Below, piece after piece: positions 7,260 to 16,365 of a stretch of 64,000 bases of DNA. Numbering within the stretch: the first letter of the stretch is position 1; every line of letters begins with the position of its first letter. The position numbers and the translations under genes were made by a program. The notes beneath the pieces are model-generated. The model saw only the letters and a list, made by a program, of their open reading frames with translations, had not been told where the DNA came from and did not search any database. Origin of the DNA: Caldisericum exile_A (GTDB lineage: Bacteria; Caldisericota; Caldisericia; Caldisericales; Caldisericaceae); the NCBI RefSeq assembly GCF_047785965.1, contig NZ_JBLOBF010000008.1, forward strand, positions 1 to 64,000, given 5' to 3'.

Positions 7260-7724
7260 GTGAAAGAAAAAAGTTTTATCCTGAGAAGTGTGGAAGATAC
7301 AATTTATATAGGTAGAAAACTTGGAGAGATACTTTTAAAAAATGCAAAAAATTATATTATAGGACTTGTTGGACCTCTTGGTGCAGGTAAAACAACACTT
7401 GTGAAGGGAATTTCTGAGGGACTTTTTGCAAAAGACTATGTTGAAAGTCCTACTTTTGTCTTTCTCAATATATATAGAGGCAATCTTCCTTTATATCACT
7501 ACGATTTGTATAGGGTCAATAATCCAAAGGATTTTGATGATCTTGGAATTTTTGAGTTAGTTTCAAAACAGGGTATTCATGTTATTGAATGGGGAGACAA
7601 AATTGAAGGTTTGCTTGATTTTGATATGGAAATATACCTTACAATTTTGAGCGAAACTGAACGTACGTTATCAATGAAAGTTTTTAATATGGAGAGTGTT
7701 TTAGATGAATTATCTATTCCTTAG
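7260..7724 (+). CDS. tsaE: tRNA threonylcarbamoyladenosine biosynthesis ATPase TsaE
   Basis: The 154-residue protein has the TsaE P-loop GPLGAGKTTLVKGI at about residues 38-51, then the ESPTFVFLNIY segment and HYDLYRV, all typical of the family. TsaE is the small ATPase that works with TsaB and TsaD to transfer threonylcarbamoyl to A37 of ANN-decoding tRNAs. The GTG start is forced because the ATG two bases earlier runs straight into a stop. The gene overlaps tsaB by 20 bases and heads a tsaE-tsaB-rimI-tsaD operon, so three of the four bacterial t6A proteins are here; TsaC/Sua5 is not. Confidence 0.93.
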   Translation: MKEKSFILRSVEDTIYIGRKLGEILLKNAKNYIIGLVGPLGAGKTTLVKGISEGLFAKDYVESPTFVFLNIYRGNLPLYHYDLYRVNNPKDFDDLGIFELVSKQGIHVIEWGDKIEGLLDFDMEIYLTILSETERTLSMKVFNMESVLDELSIP

Positions 7725-8334
7725 TCAGGCATTTTATCCAACGATTAGTTTGCTTGGGAACGATGAAAAAATTCTCTATTCTGTAATTCAGTATCCTAAT
7801 GATGAAAGTCCAAACAATCTACTCTACATTACAAAAACAATGTTTGATATTTTAAAGTTTGAGAAACGTGATCTTACACATATTCTTGTTGTAAATGGCC
7901 CGGGAAGTTTTACGGGGACTCGAATTGGTGTTGTTGATGCGAAGATTCTTTCATTTGCACTTAATATCCCTTTGATTCCTGTAAATTCTTTAGAACTCAT
8001 ATCACGACACGTAGGAAATTTAAAAATAAAAGCAGTGCTTTCTGCTGGAAGAAATGAGTTTTTTGTTGCTGAATTCGAAAACGGTGCAAGGAGTTCACCT
8101 GATGAGATAAAAACAATTTCAGAACTTCAAAATCTTGAAAGTGATCTAATTGTTTCATTTGAAGACCTTTCTTATGCAAATTTAAAAAATTTTAAGAAAA
8201 TATTTGTAGACCCTGAGGTTATTCATAGTCTTGCCCTTCTAAAAATTTCAAGAGGTGAACAAATCGGGGATCCTTTATCACTTAAACCTATTTATTTAAG
8301 AGCAGAAGATAAGCTTTTTAAGAAAATGCGATGA
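7705..8334 (+). CDS. tsaB: tRNA threonylcarbamoyladenosine biosynthesis protein TsaB
   Basis: The 209-residue ASKHA-fold protein contains the diagnostic NGPGSFTGTRIGVVDAK segment (about residues 65-81) and an IPLIPVNSLELI segment. TsaB is the non-catalytic partner that binds TsaD in t6A synthesis. The N-terminus is atypical: the usual DTS metal/nucleotide-binding start is replaced by LSQAFYPTISL. The gene overlaps tsaE and rimI (ATGA-type) and is surely cotranscribed with them. Confidence 0.9.
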   Translation: MNYLFLSQAFYPTISLLGNDEKILYSVIQYPNDESPNNLLYITKTMFDILKFEKRDLTHILVVNGPGSFTGTRIGVVDAKILSFALNIPLIPVNSLELISRHVGNLKIKAVLSAGRNEFFVAEFENGARSSPDEIKTISELQNLESDLIVSFEDLSYANLKNFKKIFVDPEVIHSLALLKISRGEQIGDPLSLKPIYLRAEDKLFKKMR

Positions 8335-8798
8335 TAAGCGAAATTGAAATAGTTAAAGCAAAAGCAAATGATTTTAAAAAAATAATTGAAATTGAAGAGT
8401 TATCCTACGAAGATCCGTGGCCCCGTGAAATATTTATGGTTGATTATCTATTTAATGCTTCGTCTGATTACTTTGTTGCTAAATTGCAAGGTAAGGTTGT
8501 TGGCTTTGTTGGTGTTTGGTATGAAGGTAAAAAACTTCACATTATTAATGTTGCAGTTCATCCCAATGAACGCGGAAAAGGGATTGGCACATCACTGCTT
8601 GTATTTGCCATAAATCTTGCAAAGGAACTCGGCCATGAAGTTGTATATCTTGAGGCAAGGAAATCTAATGTTTCTGCCCAAAGACTTTACAAAAAATTAG
8701 GCTTCATTGAAAAGGAAGAGTTAAAATCTTACTATCAAGATGGGGAAGATGGTATAAGAATGGAACTCACAGTATCTAAGGAGGATGAAGATAAATGA
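8331..8798 (+). CDS. rimI: Ribosomal protein S18-alanine N-acetyltransferase-like GNAT enzyme
   Basis: The 155-residue GNAT protein shows EDPWPREIF in the substrate-binding region, INVAVHPNERGKGIGTSLL as the acetyl-CoA pyrophosphate loop, and LEARKSNVSAQRLYKKLGF, which is very close to the RimI signature. RimI acetylates the N-terminus of ribosomal protein S18. The position between tsaB and tsaD, with four-base overlaps on both sides, is the usual bacterial arrangement. Another N-terminal or lysine acetyl acceptor is possible. Confidence 0.88.
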   Translation: MISEIEIVKAKANDFKKIIEIEELSYEDPWPREIFMVDYLFNASSDYFVAKLQGKVVGFVGVWYEGKKLHIINVAVHPNERGKGIGTSLLVFAINLAKELGHEVVYLEARKSNVSAQRLYKKLGFIEKEELKSYYQDGEDGIRMELTVSKEDEDK

Positions 8799-9802
8799 TA
8801 ACTCTTGGAATTGAGACTTCATGTGACGATACTGCTGTTTCTTTAATTGAGAATGACGGTAAAATTTTGAGTAATGTTTTGACTTCACAAGAAGTTTTTC
8901 ATAAGGATTTTGGAGGTATTGTTCCTGAAATTGCGTCAAGAAAGCATGCAGAACTCATTGGGTATACGATAAAAGAGGCATTAAAACTTGCAAACACTTC
9001 TTTGAATGACATTGATTTAATATCTGTTACAAAAGGTCCTGGGCTTATTGGCTCACTTCTTGTAGGAGTTGAAGCTGCAAAATCTTTGAGTTTTGCTCTT
9101 GATAAACCTCTAATTGGGGTAAATCATCTTGAAGGGCATATATATTCATTATTTCTTGAAGGTGCACCGCTTTATCAAAAGAATGATGTTTTTCCATTGC
9201 TTGTTTTGATTGTTTCTGGAGGGCATACGGAGCTTGTGCTTATGGAAGATTTCTTAAGATATAAAGTACTTGGACGCACTCGCGACGATGCAGCAGGTGA
9301 AGCTATTGATAAGTTTGCGCGATTTTTGGGATATGGTTATCCTGGGGGTCCAATAATCGAAAAGTTGGGGCTTGAAGGCGATCCAAATAAATACGAATTT
9401 CCAAATTTAACTTTTAAAGGAAGTCCTTATGAATTTAGTTTTAGTGGTTTAAAGACCGCTGGTATTTATTTTATTCAAAATCATCCAGATGTTGTAGAAA
9501 ACGATCTTTCAAGCCTTGCTGCAAGTTTTGAAAATGCCCTTGTAAGAATTCTTGTTGAGCGAACTCTACGTGCCGCAACTGACTTTAAAGTAAAAGGAAT
9601 TGGGGTTGTAGGTGGAGTATCAGCAAATAAAAGGCTTCGGGAGACATTTGTAAAAATGTCGCCAATTGATGTCTATTTTCCTCAAAAGGCACTTTCCACA
9701 GATAATGCCGCAATGATTGCTCTTACAGGATATCTTCGTTATACGATGAAAGGCGAAATTTCTGATCTTAAACTTGATGCCATATCGAGGTTAGAGTTAT
9801 GA
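8795..9802 (+). CDS. tsaD: tRNA N6-adenosine threonylcarbamoyltransferase TsaD
   Basis: The 335-residue protein is full length. It begins with LGIETSCDDTAVSL, carries the metal-binding HLEGH motif near residue 111 and an early HAELI histidine, and has the later GGVSANKRLR and DNAAMIA segments. TsaD transfers the threonylcarbamoyl group from TC-AMP to A37 of tRNA, using a metal ion and the TsaB/TsaE partners. The start overlaps rimI by four bases and has a GGAGGATG-type site upstream. It overlaps the alcohol dehydrogenase start by four bases. Confidence 0.97.
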   Translation: MITLGIETSCDDTAVSLIENDGKILSNVLTSQEVFHKDFGGIVPEIASRKHAELIGYTIKEALKLANTSLNDIDLISVTKGPGLIGSLLVGVEAAKSLSFALDKPLIGVNHLEGHIYSLFLEGAPLYQKNDVFPLLVLIVSGGHTELVLMEDFLRYKVLGRTRDDAAGEAIDKFARFLGYGYPGGPIIEKLGLEGDPNKYEFPNLTFKGSPYEFSFSGLKTAGIYFIQNHPDVVENDLSSLAASFENALVRILVERTLRAATDFKVKGIGVVGGVSANKRLRETFVKMSPIDVYFPQKALSTDNAAMIALTGYLRYTMKGEISDLKLDAISRLEL

Positions 9803-10815
9803 AAATGAAAGCGATGTTTATTGAAAGGATTGGAAAATTAGAGGAAAATCCTCTTATTCTAAGAGAAGTTGATATACCAAAACCAACCGAGAACGAGGTC
9901 TTAATAAAAGTTTCTTATTGTGGTGTTTGCCACACAGAGATTGATGAAATTGAAGGAAGGAGAATGCCTAAAATTCCTGTTATTCCTGGTCATGAAGTTG
10001 TGGGATATGTTGTAGAAAAGGGAAATAAAGTTCAAAACCTTAAAATTGGTGATAGAGTTGGTGTTGCCTGGATAAAGCATGCCTGTGGGAAGTGTAGGTA
10101 TTGTAAAAGTGGTGAAGAAAATCTCTGTAATGATTTTATTGCAACAGGTGCCGATGCTGATGGTGGTTATGCAGAATATATGGTTGTTGAAAGTGAGTTT
10201 GCATATAAGATTCCTGAAAACTTAAAGGATGAAACAACTGCGCCAATTTTGTGTGCAGGCGCAGTAGGATTTAGAGCCTACAAACTTTCTGAAATCAAAG
10301 ATGGCGAAACAGTTGCGCTTTTTGGTTTTGGTGCATCAAATCATATCGTTTATAGGTATATAAGATATCTCAATCCCTCTTCAAAAATTGTGGTCTTTGT
10401 TAGAAAATTAGGTGATAATGCAACCAAATTAGCAGAAGAATTAGGAGCAGATTATATCTTTGAAACCTTTAGTGAGATTTCTATAACCTATGATAAGGCA
10501 ATTGATACAACACCCGTAGGTGAGGTAATTCCTTACGCCCTGAAATATCTTAATAAAGGTGGTCATATCGTGGTGAACGCCATAAGAAAAGAAACTCCTA
10601 TTAATGCCTTTGATTATACCTTAATTTGGGAAGAAAGGTCGGTAAAAAGTGTTGCAAATGTGACAAGAGATGATGTTATAAACGCCCTGAAACTTGCGTC
10701 GGTTATTCCCATTATTCCTAAAGTCACGATATTTCCTTTAGAAGATGCAAACAAGGCCCTTCTTTCGATAAAGCAAGGCAAAATTCAAGGTGCAGCAGTA
10801 TTAAAAATTTCTTAA
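9799..10815 (+). CDS. Zinc-dependent alcohol dehydrogenase family protein (MDR superfamily)
   Basis: The 338-residue protein has the catalytic-zinc residues in GVCHTE and PGHEVVG, a structural-zinc loop CGKCRYCKSGEENLC, and a third catalytic ligand candidate in LCAGAVGF. The Rossmann motif reads GFGASNH rather than GxGGxG, a variant shared by one bacterial zinc ADH subfamily. It likely interconverts alcohols and aldehydes with NAD(P)H. It overlaps tsaD by four bases, so it is translationally coupled to the t6A operon without an obvious functional link. It converges on murI with a four-base overlap. Confidence 0.85.
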   Translation: MKMKAMFIERIGKLEENPLILREVDIPKPTENEVLIKVSYCGVCHTEIDEIEGRRMPKIPVIPGHEVVGYVVEKGNKVQNLKIGDRVGVAWIKHACGKCRYCKSGEENLCNDFIATGADADGGYAEYMVVESEFAYKIPENLKDETTAPILCAGAVGFRAYKLSEIKDGETVALFGFGASNHIVYRYIRYLNPSSKIVVFVRKLGDNATKLAEELGADYIFETFSEISITYDKAIDTTPVGEVIPYALKYLNKGGHIVVNAIRKETPINAFDYTLIWEERSVKSVANVTRDDVINALKLASVIPIIPKVTIFPLEDANKALLSIKQGKIQGAAVLKIS

Positions 10816-11606
10816 ATGTCAATTTCGTAAACTTCTGAATCTTCAATACTCAAAAATAACGAAAGTTTTTCTTTAAAAGATTCCTTATCGTAAGTGGTAT
10901 AGAAAATTGTTTTATGAGTTCCATTATTAAAGCCAATTTCATTTAAATGTTCTACTGTTTTTGTTGCAATATATTCTGCAGGATCAATTACTTCAACACT
11001 TTCGCCAACAACACTTTTTACCACCTTATAGAGGAAAGGAAAGTGAGTACATCCTAAAACAAGCGTGTCAATTTTGTTTTTTAGTGGTTCTTCTAATTTT
11101 TCTCTTGCAAGTGCACAGGCATAATCATTAAAACTTACTCCATCTTCAACAAGATTAACAAGTTCTTGAGAGCCGACCTCAAATACTTCAATTGACCCAT
11201 CGAGTTTCTGGATCTCATTTTTGTAGGCATGTTTTTTTGCAGTAAGTGGAGTTGAAATAACGCCTACTTTCTTATTCTTGGTTGTTTTCACTGCATATTC
11301 TGAACCTGACTGTATCATACCAATGACTTCTACAGGATTGGCTAAAACTTTTAGTTCATCCATTGCAATGGATGATACTGTATTACATGCAACGATGATA
11401 AGTTTAACTTCTTTTGTGAGTAAAAATTTGGTTATGTTTCTTGCATATGTTTTAACTTCTTCTTCTGTTTTTGTGCCATAAGGAAAATGCCTCAAATCTC
11501 CTACATAGATAATATTTTCATTGGGAAGGACCCTTTTTAAACTTTTTACTACACTTAACCCACCAACACCTGAATCAAATATTCCGATTGGCTTTGTGTT
11601 AACCAT
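10812..11606 (-). CDS. murI: Glutamate racemase
   Basis: The 264-residue protein starts with IGIFDSGVGGLSV and has both catalytic cysteines in the expected contexts, ACNTVSSIA and LGCTHFPFL. It converts L-glutamate to the D-glutamate needed by MurD for the peptidoglycan stem peptide. The ATG overlaps the upstream amidase gene by eight bases, and the pair belongs to a minus-strand operon of cell-envelope and translation genes. It is full length with no anomalies. Confidence 0.96.
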   Translation of the reverse strand: MVNTKPIGIFDSGVGGLSVVKSLKRVLPNENIIYVGDLRHFPYGTKTEEEVKTYARNITKFLLTKEVKLIIVACNTVSSIAMDELKVLANPVEVIGMIQSGSEYAVKTTKNKKVGVISTPLTAKKHAYKNEIQKLDGSIEVFEVGSQELVNLVEDGVSFNDYACALAREKLEEPLKNKIDTLVLGCTHFPFLYKVVKSVVGESVEVIDPAEYIATKTVEHLNEIGFNNGTHKTIFYTTYDKESFKEKLSLFLSIEDSEVYEIDI

Positions 11607-14073
11607 TTAGATACCTCACGATACCATCAAAGAGTGCTTTAGCAACTCTATCAAGGAAGTTTGGATCTTTAAAAAGCGCCTCTTCTTTGGGGTTTGATAT
11701 AAAACCTATTTCTGTAAGAATTGAAGGCATTGTAGTAACTTCTCTGCAAACATAAAGATAATCTTTTTTAATTCCTCTATCATAAGTGCCTAAGGCTTTT
11801 ACAAGGGATTCTTGGATTGTTTGAGCCAAACGCTTAGATGAGTCATACCAATAGTAAGTTTCTGTGCCAGATGCATCACTGTTTACACTTGAGTTTAGAT
11901 GTATTGAAATGAAAAGATCCCCACCAGATGCATTTGCAATATCTGTTCTTCCTTTAAGGGTGGGATTTTTTGGATCATCAACTGTTGTATGAGTTAATAT
12001 TACCTTAGCACCTGCATTTTCTAATAGTCTTTTTAGTCTTAGTGCAATGTCAAGCACTATATATGCTTCTTTTGTTCCAGAGTATCCTATTGCTCCCACA
12101 TCTAAGTATTGGCCAGAATAACTTCCATGCCCTGGATCTATAATAATAATTCTACTTGAAAGTAATTTTGAACTTTCGCTGGTTGCTTGTGTCAGTGTTA
12201 GCATATTATCTTTTGCAACATAAGAGACATTATCTAATTCTATGAATATTTGGGGAGGTGTTGTTGATACCCTCTTCAAACTTTTATAAGGTATATTTAA
12301 AGAATTTTCAGCATAGATTACAAGATAGTCTTTGTTATTTTCGCTAATTTTTTTTGCTTTGAATGGAAAACTAAACGTAAGTACCGTTGAGCTACTATCC
12401 TTCTTAAAGTCAATAAGAACTGGGTCTATAAAGATTTCATTATTTGTTTCTGTTACTGATACATTAAAGTACTTTGACAAATTCATTAAGGAAACAAAAT
12501 TTTCACCATCAGCGTTAATTATTTCTTCTTTTGCTATCTTGATACTATTGCCAAAGAAATCTAAATTATATTCACTTATCTTTATATTGAAAAAGTTTAG
12601 AAAATCATCAAGGCTAATATAAAGCGTATTATCTAACTTTTTAATATTTGTGAATATTACACTTCCACCAATTTCAACTATTTTTTGATTGATCTTTGGA
12701 AGTTTAAAATGTATTAAATGAAGATTGTCTTTTACTTCAAATTGATACGGAATCTCCGCTAACAGATAGATTGTAATTGAAGCATTATTGTTATAACTTT
12801 GAATTGTGTATCTTGTAAATGGATAAATATTGAGATCAGTTTGATTTGATGTGTTGAGGAAATCAGTGTTGTTATATGTAAGCACCAGTCTTATTGGATC
12901 GCTTTGCATATTTATGTTTGGCTTTGTTAAGTTTTTACCGTTAACTTGAATGTCAATACCGTCTTCCGTAATTTGCCAGAGGACGCTTTCAATTATCCCT
13001 TTTTCCTTTTTTGCAAATACAATAGTATCGTTTCTAACCCAGGAGTATCTTCCCTCTAAGTTCACTTCAAACCATGTTTCTTTATCTTTGTTTAAACAAA
13101 CGCCTACTATATTAAACGCAGTATTAATTGGAACAACCTGGATAACATTGTATGATGTTGATGGACCTTCTCTCAGATTTGTTGAATCATTTGTCTTCGC
13201 TTCACTTCCTATCATTGAAATATCTAATGCAACTCTACTTGCATCAAACTTAAAATAATCGCTTATAGCAAACCCAACTTTGTCATTGTATTTACATTGG
13301 AGCCATAGTTCACCGTTATGATTTTTTGCAAAACCTATTATTACAACTTCGTCACCTTTATTTATAAGAGTAATTTTTCCGTAGTCGGTAGAAGGACCTG
13401 TTCTTAAATTTACAAAATCTGTTGAAGTGGCGGTTATTGAAATGTTTTCTTGTGTATTACTGTTGTCTTGAGTATTTGATGTGCTGTTTTTTCCTGAGTT
13501 ATTATTTTTGTTAGAAGAATCGTTCCCTTGATTATTTGGATTTGTTTCATCTATCTTCACTGTATACCAACTTGCCACAAAGTAAAAGTTGTCTCCGTCT
13601 TTAAATTTATACCAGATTTGAGAGTCGCTTCTTTTAATTATTCTTAATACATTTATTTTTGTTCCATAGTTGAGTCTTTTAATAAATTTAAATTCTGTGC
13701 CTGGACCAGATCTTACATTTAGATAGTCTGTGTTAACCTTTGCGATAATGTTCGAATTCTCCCCAGTAATTGTTATCCCTGTTTTATCGCACAGATAGCT
13801 TGCTATATATCCCGTTTTTCCTGAATTAAAGTCGTAAATTTTATACCAAAATCCCCCGTCTTTGTCTTTTCCAATTCCTACATTAAGGACAAATGTATCC
13901 TTATTAAGTTTAAAGAGGACAGGATTATACGTTCCAGGGGCGCTTCTTACATTAACTCCGTCAGTATTTATCGATAAAAACTCCTGTCTTACCTCCGAGA
14001 GAACACTTTGTGCTACAAAAAAGGTTGTGGATGTATAAAAAATGAGCAGTAAAATTGTTAAAATTTTTTTCAT
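11599..14073 (-). CDS. Exported N-acetylmuramoyl-L-alanine amidase with SH3-type and AMIN-like domains
   Basis: The 824-residue protein has a signal peptide (about 1-22) followed by four bacterial SH3-like repeats, recognisable by recurring LNVRSGPGT-like segments near residues 40, 115, 220 and 300. An AMIN-like beta domain (about 365-465), a copper-amine-oxidase-N-like segment (about 475-555), a second AMIN-like stretch and a C-terminal Amidase_3 domain (about 640-824) follow. The amidase shows IIIDPGHGS, a glutamate in TKEAYIVLD, HLNSS and a late TEIGFISNPKE, giving the zinc ligands and catalytic glutamate. It should cleave the bond between MurNAc and L-Ala at the cell wall. It overlaps smpB by one base and murI by eight. 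Confidence 0.92.
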   Translation of the reverse strand: MKKILTILLLIFYTSTTFFVAQSVLSEVRQEFLSINTDGVNVRSAPGTYNPVLFKLNKDTFVLNVGIGKDKDGGFWYKIYDFNSGKTGYIASYLCDKTGITITGENSNIIAKVNTDYLNVRSGPGTEFKFIKRLNYGTKINVLRIIKRSDSQIWYKFKDGDNFYFVASWYTVKIDETNPNNQGNDSSNKNNNSGKNSTSNTQDNSNTQENISITATSTDFVNLRTGPSTDYGKITLINKGDEVVIIGFAKNHNGELWLQCKYNDKVGFAISDYFKFDASRVALDISMIGSEAKTNDSTNLREGPSTSYNVIQVVPINTAFNIVGVCLNKDKETWFEVNLEGRYSWVRNDTIVFAKKEKGIIESVLWQITEDGIDIQVNGKNLTKPNINMQSDPIRLVLTYNNTDFLNTSNQTDLNIYPFTRYTIQSYNNNASITIYLLAEIPYQFEVKDNLHLIHFKLPKINQKIVEIGGSVIFTNIKKLDNTLYISLDDFLNFFNIKISEYNLDFFGNSIKIAKEEIINADGENFVSLMNLSKYFNVSVTETNNEIFIDPVLIDFKKDSSSTVLTFSFPFKAKKISENNKDYLVIYAENSLNIPYKSLKRVSTTPPQIFIELDNVSYVAKDNMLTLTQATSESSKLLSSRIIIIDPGHGSYSGQYLDVGAIGYSGTKEAYIVLDIALRLKRLLENAGAKVILTHTTVDDPKNPTLKGRTDIANASGGDLFISIHLNSSVNSDASGTETYYWYDSSKRLAQTIQESLVKALGTYDRGIKKDYLYVCREVTTMPSILTEIGFISNPKEEALFKDPNFLDRVAKALFDGIVRYLNG

Positions 14074-14507
14074 CAGTATTTCCTCATTTCTCTTTTTGCA
14101 ATTTTCTCTTCTAATTTCTTTTTATCTCCGTGCAGTACTCTTTTTCTTACAAGCGCAATTGTTAATTTTATTCTATTATTTGAGGTATGCACATCGATTG
14201 GAAGTATTGTAAGTCCTCTTTCTTTTACTCTTGCGCTCCATCTTACAATTTCATTTTTATGCATAAGGAGCTTCCTTTTTCTTTTTTCGCTTATGCTTGT
14301 ATGAACTGAGGGAGGAATTTGAACAAACATTTTGTATATATAAAATTCACCGTTTGATTCCTTAACATACGCTCCGTCAAGACTAACTTTTCCTTCCCTT
14401 ATGGACTTTACTTCAAAGCCTTTCAATTCTATACCAACCTCAAGTTTATCAAGTATCTCGAAGTCTCTTAAAACCTTCTTATTTACTGCTATTGCTTTTT
14501 CTTCCAT
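14073..14507 (-). CDS. smpB: SsrA (tmRNA)-binding protein SmpB
   Basis: With the ATG at 14507 the protein has 144 residues, normal for SmpB. It shows the OB-fold core LEVGIELKGFEVKSIREGKVSLDG (split across residues 23-46) and the C-terminal LLMHKNEI and KRVLHGDKKKLEEK tail that enters the mRNA channel. SmpB carries tmRNA to stalled ribosomes for trans-translation. A GGGAG lies 12 bases before this ATG; a TTG six codons upstream lacks any site. The tmRNA gene is not in this window. Confidence 0.94.
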   Translation of the reverse strand: MEEKAIAVNKKVLRDFEILDKLEVGIELKGFEVKSIREGKVSLDGAYVKESNGEFYIYKMFVQIPPSVHTSISEKRKRKLLMHKNEIVRWSARVKERGLTILPIDVHTSNNRIKLTIALVRKRVLHGDKKKLEEKIAKREMRKY

Positions 14508-15403
14508 TTTTTTCTTAACTCCCAAAGTGTTTCTTTTAAATCTTCAGGTAGTTCTGAAGTGAATCTAAGCTCCTTATTAATTATAGGATGTTTGAATGAA
14601 ATCTCATAAGAATGCAAAAATTGTCTTTCAAGGTCTATATTTTTGTCTTTTTTACCATAGAGAGTATCTCCGATAAGTGGGTGTCCAATATGCGCCATAT
14701 GTACTCTGATTTGATGAGTTCTTCCCGTTTCAAGTTCAATTTGAAGAAGCGTATAAGGACCAATTGTTTCAAGCACTTTAAAATGGGTAATAGCCTCTTT
14801 TCCCATAATTGATACCCGCATTTTTGTTGTTCCTTGTTCCCTTTTAAGAGGTAAATTAATTGTACCAAAAGTCTCTTTAAAATTCCCTTTTACAAGACAA
14901 ATGTATCTTCTTTTAATTTCGTGTCTCTTTAACATTTCACTTAATGTTCTGTGTGCTGTATCGGTTTTTGCAACAACCATAAGACCTGATGTATCTCTAT
15001 CAAGTCTATGAACTATACCAGGCCGAATAACTCCACCAATTTGCGATAGGTCTTCTACATGGTATAGAAGCCTGTTTACAAGCGTATTAGTTGTTTTTCT
15101 GCCAACTGGGTGCACAGTGAGTCCTGCTTCCTTGTCAATTACAAGAAGGTATTCATCCTCGTAAACTATTTTTATTGGTTTATCTTCTTTCCCAACTTCA
15201 AGCTTTTCGGGTTTCTTTTCTTTTACAACAATTAAGTCGTTTGCCTTTATCTTATGCGATGGTTTTTCAATAACTTTACCATTTACAAGCACAAATCCTT
15301 CCTTTATCAATTTCTGTATATAGCTTCTGCTAAGATTTTTAAGTTTGTTTTCAATTATCTTATCAAGTCTACCTGTAGCGTCTGCAATAAACTTATTTTC
15401 CAT
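14489..15403 (-). CDS. RluD-family 23S rRNA pseudouridine synthase
   Basis: The 304-residue protein has an N-terminal S4 RNA-binding domain (about 10-75, with SYIQKLIKEGFVLVNGK) and a RluA/RluD catalytic domain. The motif HRLDRDTSGLMVVAKT near residues 130-145 contains the catalytic aspartate, and RTHQIRVHMAHIGHPLIGD is typical of the family. It converts uridines in large-subunit rRNA to pseudouridine, most likely the RluD sites in helix 69, although an RluC-type target cannot be excluded. It overlaps lspA upstream and smpB downstream. Confidence 0.92.
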   Translation of the reverse strand: MENKFIADATGRLDKIIENKLKNLSRSYIQKLIKEGFVLVNGKVIEKPSHKIKANDLIVVKEKKPEKLEVGKEDKPIKIVYEDEYLLVIDKEAGLTVHPVGRKTTNTLVNRLLYHVEDLSQIGGVIRPGIVHRLDRDTSGLMVVAKTDTAHRTLSEMLKRHEIKRRYICLVKGNFKETFGTINLPLKREQGTTKMRVSIMGKEAITHFKVLETIGPYTLLQIELETGRTHQIRVHMAHIGHPLIGDTLYGKKDKNIDLERQFLHSYEISFKHPIINKELRFTSELPEDLKETLWELRKKWKKKQ

Positions 15404-15833
15404 ATTTTAAATACGATATTATAAATATCGCAATGCCAATGTCAATTGAAGCATCTGCAATATTAAAAACCGGCCAATGCTTCAAAAACAAGAAATCAGT
15501 TACACTTCTAAAAATAATTCTATCAACAAGGTTTCCCAGGATACCTCCCATAATTAGCCCAAACCCAACTTCCTTATAGGGAATATTTATTATTCTCTCA
15601 ACATATATTATGAGAATGGTGACGAAAAAACTCGAAACAATTAGGAATGGTGTAGCATTTTGGAACATCCCAAAGAGTGAACCCGAATTTGTAATGTGGG
15701 TAATAGAGAATATACCTCTTATTATTGGAATTTCTTTTCCGAGAGGAATTGTATTTCTTACAACAACTTTTGAAAGTTGGTCAATGACTAAAACAGCAAC
15801 TGCAATAAGGTAAAAATATCTATCGCTTTTCAC
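15393..15833 (-). CDS. lspA: Lipoprotein signal peptidase (signal peptidase II)
   Basis: This four-span membrane aspartyl protease has both catalytic aspartates in context, GNLVDRI and FNIADASI, and the early IDQLSK and NSGSLFGMF segments. It cleaves the signal peptide from diacylglyceryl-modified prolipoproteins. I chose the GTG at 15833, giving 146 residues, because a TATAAA box ends seven bases before it; a TTG two codons further upstream (15839) is possible. There is no ribosome binding site. The 3' end overlaps the pseudouridine synthase start by 11 bases, the common lspA-rluD pairing. Confidence 0.93.
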   Translation of the reverse strand: MKSDRYFYLIAVAVLVIDQLSKVVVRNTIPLGKEIPIIRGIFSITHITNSGSLFGMFQNATPFLIVSSFFVTILIIYVERIINIPYKEVGFGLIMGGILGNLVDRIIFRSVTDFLFLKHWPVFNIADASIDIGIAIFIISYLKYGK

Positions 15834-15840
15834 ACCCAAT

Positions 15841-15846
15841 TTTATA
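15841..15846 (-). promoter_or_regulatory. -10 box of the lspA operon
   Basis: The minus strand reads TATAAA, then seven bases, then the GTG start of lspA. A weak TATTTT sits 17 bases upstream. The closeness to the start codon suggests a leaderless transcript. Confidence 0.4.
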
Positions 15847-15875
15847 TGAATTGTTCTCTTTTTAAAATACTCATT

Positions 15876-15904
15876 TTGTTTTTATTCCTGCTATATAGTA
15901 TAAT
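15876..15904 (+). promoter_or_regulatory. Sigma-A promoter of the PPC-domain gene
   Basis: TTGTTT (15876-15881) and TATAAT (15899-15904) are separated by 17 bases. A GAGGAGG ribosome site and the ATG at 15933 follow at normal distances, so this transcript has a conventional short leader. Confidence 0.7.
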
Positions 15905-15932
15905 ATAGCTTGTATAACAGAGGAGGTTTGAT

Positions 15933-16352
15933 ATGACGATAAAAGAAGGAAATAGTACAATTGCAATAAGAATGCATGATGGAGAGGACTTTATGAAGTC
16001 CTTAACAACTGCTTGCAAGAATTATAAAATTGAAAGTGCAGTCTTTACGGGAATTGGTATGTTTAGAAGTGTTGAAATCGGATACTGGAATGGACATGAG
16101 TATGTTAAGAAGGTATTTGATGGTCTTACAGAAATTGTATCCTTGCAAGGTAATATAAGTGTTACAGAAAGGGAAGGCGATCTTGTAATTCATGTGCATA
16201 CTGCAATAGCACTTCATGATTATTCGGTTGTAGGTGGTCACCTTGTTAATGCAATTATGTATAATGGAGAAATTTTCATAGAAAGGCTTCACAATATAAC
16301 ACTTCTTAGAAGAGATGAACCCACAGGACTTAAAGGTTTAAATCCTGCATAA
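15933..16352 (+). CDS. PPC/DUF296-domain protein
   Basis: The 139-residue protein is a single PPC (DUF296) domain. It shows an internal TGIGMFRSVEIGYW segment, the histidine-rich strand VIHVHTAIALHDYSVVGGHL that in related structures binds a metal, and a C-terminal LRRDEPTGLKGLNP. Bacterial stand-alone members form trimers and are sometimes called DNA-binding by analogy with plant AT-hook proteins, but no AT-hook is present here and the function is unknown. It has a strong GAGGAGG site and its own promoter, and ends 13 bases before valS, so valS may be cotranscribed. Confidence 0.8.
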   Translation: MTIKEGNSTIAIRMHDGEDFMKSLTTACKNYKIESAVFTGIGMFRSVEIGYWNGHEYVKKVFDGLTEIVSLQGNISVTEREGDLVIHVHTAIALHDYSVVGGHLVNAIMYNGEIFIERLHNITLLRRDEPTGLKGLNPA

Positions 16353-16365
16353 GGAGAAACAGGTT